Assembly: GCA_963082975.1 (NCBI GenBank)
Contig: OY720346.1
Span: 33,879,787-33,943,786, forward strand
From: Labia minor
Taxonomy: Eukaryota > Arthropoda > Insecta > Dermaptera > Spongiphoridae
DNA: 64,000 nt
Direction: 5' to 3'
Shown: piece after piece, positions 56,380 to 64,000 of the stretch
Position numbering within the stretch: the stretch's first letter is position 1
Layout: every line of letters begins with the position of its first letter
The notes under the pieces: generated by a model
Database searches by the model: none
The model's input: the letters and a program-made list of their open reading frames with translations, nothing else
Told to the model about the DNA's origin: nothing
Position numbers and translations under genes: made by a program

Positions 56380-56900
56380 AGAGTGGCATGAGACGGGGTG
56401 GGGAGGGGGAGGTAGAAAGCCCGGGCGGCTGATCTCCAATCAACCGGGATAGGATTTGCATTGGTTGTGCAAAGAACTTAAGGGTGAAGCGAATCAGGAA
56501 TGAAAAAGCAACTTGCATAAGGGGAAAAGAGAGAGAGATGAGTGTGTGAATCACACAAACACATACACACACACACACACAAACTAAGGGCTTAAGCCCT
56601 TCAAGGCTTATATATCCTTTTCCTCCCTCCACCCTCTCTGATCTATCAGCTCAAACCCTTGACAAACTTTTTAAAGAATTAAGATTGTACAAACAACAGA
56701 ATTCACCTTCCCCTTCATTTCCCTCCATTCTCCTTATCCTTCTTATCCATTCCCGTTTGCCTTTTCGACGACGACGACGACGACGAGGGTTACAATCAAT
56801 TTGTACTAACTCGATAAATACTCTCTCTCTCTCTCTCTCTCTTTCTACTCCTTCCATTACATGACAACTACCACTTCTTCTTTTTCTTTTCTTCAATTTT
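56380..56900. other. Mixed-composition island with (CA), (GA) and (GAC) repeats
   Basis: AAGCCCGGGCGGCTGATCTC near 56418 and ATTTGCATTGGTTGTGC (containing the octamer ATTTGCAT) are unique. (CA)n at 56566-56581, (GAC)n at 56768-56786, (CT)n at 56821-56842. The minus-strand frames (56270-56632 and 56651-56896) translate these repeats and are not called as genes. Confidence 0.3.
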
Positions 56901-57330
56901 TTTTTTTTTAATTTCTAAACAAATAAGGACTCGACAAGAGAAATCATTTTATATTCTCTTTCATTTGGAACTTGTTAGATGAGTTGTCATGGATGAATCT
57001 TTTAAAAAACAAACTTCAACAAGATCAATTGAAAAATCAACGCCTCTGTTTGTTTGCTTATTCAATGAGAGAAAGAAAGAAAGAAAGAGATAAAAAAGGG
57101 ATGGGGAAATAGGATCGATGTAAAAAAATCACACTTATTTTTTAAATACATATAACAATGTGCATTATATATATATTTCCTATTTCGACAATTAATAATA
57201 AAATATATCTAAGCTGTCTAATATTATATTAAACTTCTTAAGTTGAAATTCTTGCATCCTGAGCTACCTTCATCTAATTTTACTAACATCAACCTTTTTT
57301 TTATCTAACAAAAAATGTATATAGGTATAT
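56901..57330. other. AT-rich stretch, nothing recognised
   Basis: A (GAAA) tract near 57070; no other feature. Confidence 0.5.
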
Positions 57331-57332
57331 TA

Positions 57333-57605
57333 CGAGGTTAGGTCAATAAGTCCGTGACTTTTTGCATGAAACAGGTATTTGGATAAAAATTATTTTATTT
57401 TTCAACTCCTTTCAACTCTATACACTTCGTCCAAAGTTTCTCCAATTTGTTTCTCCGGTTTGTGTTTGTGAGATGATTTCATCTTTAGAGTCAAATCTCT
57501 TTCCGCCAAGCCATTTCTTCAAATTTATAAACAAGAAATAGTCACTCGGGGCTAAATCCGGAGTATAGGGTGGATGAGGGAGCAATTCCCAATTATTATT
57601 CCTGG
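57333..57605 (-). pseudogene. Truncated mariner: terminal repeat plus transposase C-terminus
   Basis: The left tip CGAGGTTAGGTCAATAAGTC follows TA. On the minus strand 57605-57430 reads NNWELLPHPPYTPDLAPSDY then FLFINLKKWLGGKRFDSKDE, including the third catalytic Asp. The other end and the first two catalytic residues are missing. It belongs to the same lineage as the solo end at 5474. Confidence 0.85.
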
Positions 57606-57839
57606 AAAAAATACATAAGTATATTAATAAAATTACAGAAAAACCAATTTTTCTCAAATCATTAAAAAATCTCATTGAACCAGGTACTATTGTTTTATTT
57701 AGGTTCTTTTGGCAAAATATAACATTTCAATTATTTTTATTGAGAGTTTTTTAAAATGTATATATTATATACTATTAAATATATTTATTTCATCTATACC
57801 ATATATATACGTACAACCCTAACATAGAATCATAAAGTC

Positions 57840-58030
57840 TTAGAGTTTAGTTACGCTGGACGGAACGCGTGCTTCGAATAAGTAAGGATAGATTGAGGAG
57901 AAGTTTGTTTAAAGGGAAACTAATTGAGAAACGACCGGTAGGTAAACCAAGAACGGAAGGACTCCCATTATAAAGCAAGGTATATAAGGAAATTGGAAGA
58001 AGATAGAAATTGGATAGAATTCAGTCGTCA
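57840..58030 (+). pseudogene. LINE C-terminal fragment of another lineage
   Basis: It reads roughly SKDRLRRSLFKGKLIEKRPV then GKPRTEG, the common 3' end of insect LINE ORF2, with frameshifts, followed by YKEIGRRQKLD. It differs from the 1071 family. Confidence 0.55.
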
Positions 58031-58464
58031 GAGATGTTACTGTTAAATATACATATACATAATATAATAATATACATAACCATACATGTAAAGAAATTAT
58101 AAATACATTACAACTTATTTTTAAATATTCTGAAAAAATTATTGTTACACAATACTTACATTAATATTACTTTTAATAAATAAGATCGGTAAAATAATAG
58201 TTTTAAATTTTATAAAATAATAAACTCTTTCATAATTTAATTAACAATTAATCACTAGAAACTCTCAATTTGATTGGTTATATGTGTGTTAAATGTTATA
58301 ATAAATAAAATAGAATTAATTCATTTATTTAAATTCAAATGGTAACATTTTATATTTTTGTTATTTAAAACTGGTATTTACTCTGAAATTAATTAAAAAC
58401 CAATTTTATTATTTTAAAAAGAGGAATTTATTAGATTTATATGTCAAAACAATTATATATACCA
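58031..58464. other. AT-rich stretch, nothing recognised
   Basis: No feature seen. Confidence 0.5.
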
Positions 58465-58489
58465 GATGTGTTAGTTGAAATTTGCCGGT

Positions 58490-58745
58490 TTGTTCGATAA
58501 AGAAAACACTTAATTTTCAGGGAATCTCAAAATTTCTTTATTCAAAATATTGACCATTGGACACTTCACCCATCTTTTAGGCAAATTATGAATACCATCC
58601 CAAAAAAAACGTTTTCTCTTTCGAGCCAAACCATTCGACTAGCCATTTTCGACTTCTTGAAAATTAGAGTAGCACTGCTCTGAAAGTGAGTGTCCCATTG
58701 ATGCGAAAAGGTGATAGTCGAACGGAGCGAGGTCTGAAAAGCACG
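58490..58745 (-). pseudogene. Mariner transposase C-terminal fragment, minus strand
   Basis: The minus strand reads FSDLAPFDYHLFASMGHSLS, then after a frameshift RFFWDGIHNLPKRWVKC, a mariner C-terminus with the third catalytic Asp. It meets an oppositely oriented mariner fragment at about 58750. Confidence 0.8.
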
Positions 58746-58749
58746 GCCT

Positions 58750-59231
58750 TTATGTGTTCTTCACTAGTCTATTGTGATTTCCTTAAAGATCAGCGAACGA
58801 TCATTAGCCAATACTACTTAGAGATGCTAGAATACAAGGTAAGACTAGCTATCCTGGACTCTTGTCAAAAGTTGTCATTATTCAGCACATGGCCGCCTCG
58901 TGGTAAGCTTCAAAAATTGGGTTGGGTGGTCTTACCTTATCCTGCCTACAGTCCCGATCTAGCCCCATCTGAGTTTCACCTGTTTGGACCACTCAAAGTC
59001 GGAAAAAGATTTTCTAACAATGAGGAAGTTAAGGAAGCGGTGCAAAAGTGGCTTCGGGGTAGAAAAGAATTATTGGTCAAGAGAATTAGGAAGCTCTAAG
59101 AAAGATGGAACAAGTACATAACTGTGGGGGGGGGGAGGAGTTATGTTGAAAAATAGCAATTTTGTAAGAATCAAATAAACCGTTTTTTGAGCCAGTTTTC
59201 CATTTGTCTCTTTACTTATTGAATGACCCTC

Positions 59232-59232
<1 letters not shown>
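58750..59232 (+). pseudogene. Mariner transposase fragment, plus strand, with 3' terminal repeat
   Basis: It reads YCDFLKDQRTIISQYYLEML, a deleted region where HDNARPH should be, then KLQKLGWVVLPYPAYSPDLA and PSEFHLFGPL with the third catalytic position changed to Glu (SEFHLF instead of SDFHLF), then KRFSNNEEVKEAVQKWLRG. The right tip TTATTGAATGACCCTCG ends next to TA-rich DNA. The continuous 137-codon frame at 58686-59099 crosses from the neighbouring antisense fragment and is not one gene. Confidence 0.82.
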
Positions 59233-59265
<33 letters not shown>

Positions 59266-59879
59266 TCTTAATAACATAATTACTATTACTATTACTATTA
59301 CTTGGAGAGTACCTGATATTCATTCTAGAGATATTTTCTATATTATTTATAATAACAATTTTTAAATAATCTTCTGTTTATAGAAATTTTTTACTTGTAA
59401 TTTGTATTGATAAATTACATTAATTGAAATTATAATAATAAAATCCGGTGATATTCGGTTCAGTGGCTATTTCAAAAAAAAAAAATATTCTATAATTTGA
59501 TTTTTATGTATTTTAAAATTAAAAAAAAATGTTAATCCGGCGCTCTGGGAAACTAGTGTGTGTATATAAGTATATAATTTTTATTTATATAAAAACCATA
59601 TTAATAATACATGACATTTAAGTAAATAATTCTTAAGAATGTTAAATAAATAAATTTTAAATAAATTTGACAATTTTAATATTCTCTGTATCACTGGTTA
59701 TTTTAAATATTAGCACGGTACTCAAAACTGCTAATTATTTTCAATAACAAATATAAACTTAAAATTTAAATATTCGTATGATATCATAAACAAAATTATT
59801 ATAATTTATTTAATTTAGAAATTTCGATTGGAGCTAATAAAAGAAAAGAAAATATAAAAATAAATAAATAATAATAAAG
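59233..59879. other. AT-rich stretch with microsatellites
   Basis: (TA)n at 59236-59263 and (TTACTA)n at 59279-59301. Nothing else. Confidence 0.5.
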
Positions 59880-60310
59880 ACAAAAGCTTGCCTTGGTTGC
59901 CTATTTGTGTGCAGATCCGAACCACCTGCCCACTCTGCTCAGCTGTTCTTCAGGCTCAAGGCTGCTTTTGCTGCTCCTTTAGCTTCTTTCTCTCTCTCTC
60001 TCTTCTAAATATTCCTCAACACCGGTTCAGTTATGTTACCGTGTGCTTGTGTGTGAGAATGTGTGTTTTTTTATCACTGAAAAATTTATCAATGGTATTT
60101 GATCGGGCACCTAATGGTTCAGTCGATGAACAAAAATCTTGACACTTATGCCACTCGTAAATATCAAGATTATCACCTTCCCTATGACATTTTATAGCTG
60201 CTAATGGACATGCACCTAAAAGATTCCCTTATATTTTTCAAATCTTTCCCCTCTCCCCTTCACCTCACCGACTTCCAGACATAAATTAACATCTTTTTTC
60301 ATTAGTCGCT
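59880..60310. other. GC-richer island with E-boxes
   Basis: GATCCGAACCACCTGCCC and CTCAGCTGTTCTTCAGGC supply E-boxes CACCTG and CAGCTG within 40 bases, then AGGCTGCTTTTGCTGCTCC. The plus-strand frame at 59888-60142 crosses (CT)n and (GT)n repeats and has no domain. Possibly regulatory DNA or an untranslated exon. Confidence 0.3.
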
Positions 60311-61145
60311 AGTCTCACCCGGAAAACTTAATAAACATTCATAAATTATATAAAAATAAGATGAACGAAAAGAAATCACTTAATTAAAAAAATTATTTAT
60401 TAAAAAGAAGAACAATTAAATTTAAAATTTATCTATATAATGTAATCACATAAAATAAATTAATTATTATATACCTACATATCTATATTTTTAAATTAAT
60501 TATTTATTATTTTTTTATAATTAAATTATCATAAATTATATATTTCAATTAATTAGTTCTCACGTATGCTTATTTTTGAAAAATAATTAACATTCATATA
60601 TTAATGCAATATTTAATTAATTAATTAGTTATAATATATAAAAAAATTATAATTTTTGTTTGTTATTATTAGCATATAGTTGAAGTAAATCATTATATAT
60701 TTTATAAATGTTAAAAAAACAATTTTATACATTATGATTAATATTAATTTAATTGGTAGTTGTAGTAATAGTAGTAGAAATGAATGAATATGTATATATA
60801 TGTTGGCATAGAGGTTATCTGTATGAGAATGTAAAAGGTCATTGGCCATTTAAATGTCAAGACAGTAATGGATAAGTCAGGTATTTCATTTGGTAGATAC
60901 GAAACACAAGTTGACATTTTCAAACAACTAAAATCACAAGATACTCTTTTTAAGATTTCATTAGAAATCGTTACATGAAACAAAATACATACAACAAATA
61001 TTTCAATGGATGAATATATAAATATATAGAGAAATTAACATTTATGTAATTATATTTCTGAGAATGAATTATATTTTACTTGTATATTATATAAAAACAT
61101 TTTATTAATGAAAAATTAATGTTTAATATTGAATTTTATTTATAT
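60311..61145. other. AT-rich stretch, nothing recognised
   Basis: Bases 60830-60980 are slightly mixed. The minus-strand frames have no recognised motif. Confidence 0.45.
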
Positions 61146-61150
61146 ATCTA

Positions 61151-61212
61151 CTAGCTGCTCAGACCTCCTTCGGACACCTAGACGTGGGTTCTGCCCCCTG
61201 TACCCCCGAGTG
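61151..61212 (-). repeat. Second copy of the CTAG-ended GC-rich module
   Basis: CTAGCTGCTCAGACCTCCTT and CTGCCCCCTGTACCCCCGAG correspond to 1000-1070 with hairpins degraded. Here it is followed by AT-rich DNA, not a LINE, so the module is a separable unit ending at CCCGAGTG. Confidence 0.55.
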
Positions 61213-61384
61213 ATACAAATTATTTAGTTGAAAGTGTGTATGTAAAAGGTTTTCATCCATTTTGTTTCAATCATTAGATTATATAAAACATTAATTTGTT
61301 TTTGTGTTCTTAATTAAAATATATTTTAATTTAATCAGTAAATTAATTATATATTATTATTGTATATGCTATATCTATATATTT

Positions 61385-61565
61385 ATTTACCCTGGGTTCT
61401 GGCTCTACGTTACTCGAAAGTTCTTGGCCGCAACAACCACATTTCTCCATGTGACCCTATCCTGAGCTATAACTACCTAACTCCTACCCTGTCCTATCTC
61501 TCTCAAGTCCCTTCCTACATTATCCATCGACAGCGTCCTTGGTCTTCCTAGAGGATTTTTTCCAA
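61385..61565 (-). pseudogene. LINE ORF2 C-terminal tail
   Basis: The minus strand matches the tail at 18440-18560 (AACTTTCGAGTAACG, GGCCGCAACAACC in the plus strand). No intact frame. Confidence 0.7.
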
Positions 61566-61574
61566 TTTTTCATG

Positions 61575-61830
61575 TATTATCATAGATTATAAATTTTATT
61601 AATATCTAATCAATAACCAGAGAAATTAATTTTTAAAATTTGATATGTTGTTATTCATCAGAGCAAAGAATACAATACAAAATACAAAGAATGTTTATAA
61701 TATTTATATTTTTATTTTTCTAAATTCTAAAGTCACTTTTGAATTCTAAACATCATGAAACTCGAAGATATGCAAAATTTTAAAATTCTGAGCAATGTGC
61801 ATACAAAAACCTTTTTTTATATATATAGAT
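61575..61830. mobile_element. Rearranged family C element
   Basis: Bases 61583-61640 match 8608-8660 in forward orientation (AATATCTAATCAATAACC), while 61720-61825 match the 5' part of 8380-8480 as reverse complement (GAAGATATGCAAAATTTTAA). Two parts of one element now face each other. Confidence 0.6.
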
Positions 61831-62149
61831 AAAGATAATAAATTGAGAAATTTATTTTAATCAAAAAATATATATATATAATTATAAAATTTTAAATATT
61901 CTCATTTATTTTATCAAATATACTATCAAAAATAAATAAATAAAAGTTTATAAATTAATTGATTAATGATTATTCTTTTCTATTTTATTTATACAAAGAA
62001 ATATCTTTTTTAAATCGATTTAATCATTCCTTTGTGTTATATCGATGTATATCTAAATATTTATTGTTTTTAAATAAGTCATTGAATTTATAATTTATTA
62101 TTGGTGTTTTTTTTATATTGATGGTACAATTAATACAACAGAACAAGAT
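61831..62149. other. AT-rich stretch, nothing recognised
   Basis: No feature seen. Confidence 0.5.
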
Positions 62150-62590
62150 AAACGACAAGAACAGAATGATTGTTTGTGTCTTGATTTCCATCTTGGCACA
62201 ATAAATAAATTCCTGATCGGGGTGGAGGTGGATGGATGGAGTGGGAAAGAGATATTTCGATCCTCAGGGGTCCCCCAAAAAGAACAGGTCATGATGTGGC
62301 AGAATCAAAAGAAGAGTGTATGGGGTGAGGAGAGGGGGGGGGGAGAATTAGAGGCGCCGTCTCATAGAAAATTGAATTGTTTTTTAAACCATGGAAAATA
62401 ATGCAAAGTCATTCTGACAAGATAACAAACGATGATAATATATTAATGAAATATTAATTGATAATCATATTCAGACGAGTTGTGTTATTTTAATTATCAA
62501 ACTATCAGGTAGTGAATGTCGATACGTAAACACAGAGGCTCAACCGATTGACTGGACAAATACCAAAAAGCAATTAATCATTTGAACATT
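62150..62590. other. Mixed-composition island
   Basis: GATTTCCATCTTGGCACAAT, GATCCTCAGGGGTCCCCC and TAGAGGCGCCGTCTC are unique, followed at 62460-62585 by AT-richer DNA with TATCAGGTAGTGAATGTCG. The 75-codon frame at 62174-62401 has no recognised domain. Possible conserved noncoding DNA. Confidence 0.3.
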
Positions 62591-62600
62591 AGTAATTATT

Positions 62601-62646
<46 letters not shown>

Positions 62647-63589
62647 GAAATGATTTTTTTTGAATATTCATTCAATGATTAAAGTTATTAAAATATTATA
62701 AATAGAGAAGTTTGAGAAAGCTAGTATGGCTTTTAGAAAGAAATTGATTATTAATGAAAACATTAATTAATGAAAAACATTCTAAACCTATTATTATTAA
62801 TATTTTTTGTTATTATTATTAGAATTTAAATCAATGTTGGCAATCTTTAACATTTAATTTCTAAATTATTTTTCATTCAATATAGATATATAAAATTCCT
62901 AAAATATTTCAAATTTATTTTCCTATACCTAAGAAAATTTATAATTTTTTAAAGGAATTTATTAAAGACAATTAAATAAAAATATTGATAAGAAAATTTA
63001 AAAATAATCCAAAATTAGTTTCGATTGAATTAGTAAAGATGTTTTTTGTTTTTCGAATGGCTTATAAAGAAAATTAGTTAAATCAAAAAAAATCAATTTA
63101 GAATTCAAAATAGAATTTTTATTCAATTTCAGTACTGCTATTGTAAAATAATATTTTACTATATTTAAACTTTTAAACAGATATCACATAAAATTTATAA
63201 AATAATTAAAATTTTAATTAATTTAAAATAAAAAAATAAAAAATAAATTTCAAAAGCGAATTTCATTTAAATAAAAGCTATTGTATTTGCAAAGATACAA
63301 AATTTATTATTTATTTAAATTTGATAGGATTTTATATGAGGGTAGATATTATTTTTTTTTTTATTTAAAATAATTATAATAATTTAAAATTAATACGTTA
63401 AGTTGATTTAAATTTTTCTAATAAACCTTTTTGATCATAAATTTAATTTTATATTAATATTCTCTAAAATTTATATTTGAAACTTATTATTTATTTATTT
63501 ATTTATTTCATAAAGATAAAAATAATTTTTTATTCATTTGTAAATGCTGTTTCTTGCCTTTGTTAGTTTTATTTTGTTTGTTTGATTTG
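62591..63589. other. AT-rich stretch with a long (TA) tract
   Basis: (TA)n at 62607-62643. No other feature. Confidence 0.5.
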
Positions 63590-64000
63590 TTACATTCCAC
63601 TCAATAATACTTCTTATGTATTTTGTATATTGGAATGTAAATTAATTAACGTGGGAAAAGTTTGTTCCATATAACCGTTTTTTTTTTCATGCTTTTGTTT
63701 CAAGATTTGTTCGGCCAATGATATTCTTAGAAAGTCGTTTTTTTTTATTATATATGTATAATATATTATTAAACACACTATCAAGAGAGCGATAGGGAAA
63801 AGAAAAGGAAAATTTGTTAGAAGGGGAAAGGGCCCTTTATGTTGAACACTTTTTCAAGGGCTATCGAGTCATCGACACGCAAAGGAATAGAATTATGTTA
63901 ACTTTAAGTGAGTGAATTTGCTTTTTTTTCAATGATAAAAATACTTAAGAAATGAGAGGTGAAAAAAGAGCCAAAAGGATATACTTGTACAAGTGGAGGG
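63590..64000. other. Mixed stretch at the window edge, nothing assigned
   Basis: TTCGGCCAATGATATTC (CCAAT motif) and AAGGGCTATCGAGTCATCGA occur in otherwise A/T- and purine-rich DNA. No frame or repeat is recognisable before the window ends. Confidence 0.25.

Noticed and set aside
56270-56896. Minus-strand frames of 120 and 81 codons
   Set aside because: They translate CA, GA and GAC repeats (valine/cysteine and arginine/glutamate runs), with no domain.

Overview
This window looks like very AT-rich, gene-poor animal DNA, most likely from an arthropod and probably an insect. The evidence is an HNF4-type nuclear receptor zinc-finger region at the left edge, several mariner lineages with DD34D or YSPDLAP signatures, a Jockey-type LINE, hAT and piggyBac-like nonautonomous elements, and many Helentron-like interspersed elements (HINEs, the group that includes Drosophila DINE-1). 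The species cannot be named from the sequence. No intact host protein-coding gene was found. Most open frames run through transposons, microsatellites or low-complexity DNA.

Layout. At 1-741 is a broken HNF4-like segment with an in-frame stop, a one-base frameshift and a hAT element inserted in the former reading frame. From 1 to 10 kb there are LINE remains, a GC-rich double-hairpin module, a small imperfect hairpin, HINE-B copies, two foldback elements and a tRNA-derived SINE with target duplications. From 10 to 28 kb lies a dense field of HINE-A copies, including an A/B chimera, a block-amplified copy and a tail-to-tail pair, with hAT-type and LINE fossils among them. From 28 to 33 kb the DNA is mostly unique, with several GC-richer islands. 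At 33.4-35.9 kb are an almost complete mariner and, next to it, a second mariner split by a palindromic third one. From 36 to 47 kb are a Jockey remnant, SINEs, a perfect-arm MITE, two TTAA-flanked GC-rich MITEs, a hAT MITE and more islands. From 47 to 56 kb HINE-B copies recur, two of them part of an inverted duplication that includes flanking DNA. From 57 to 59 kb is a cluster of mariner and LINE fossils. The rest is AT-rich DNA with islands.

The most notable signal is a pair of unrelated-looking repeat families, HINE-A and HINE-B, built on one plan: a T-run, a 5' terminal block starting AC, a pyrimidine/purine microsatellite, a core, an inverted copy of the 5' tip near the 3' end, a short hairpin, and a final CTTATT. 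Their recombinants and 29-base 5'-only copies, one with an empty site preserved in the opposite arm of its host palindrome, record how they move. The GC-richer, non-transposon islands (for example 30.8-31.1, 42.0-42.5, 54.0-54.4 and 59.9-60.3 kb) could be conserved regulatory DNA of a distant gene. That is inference only.
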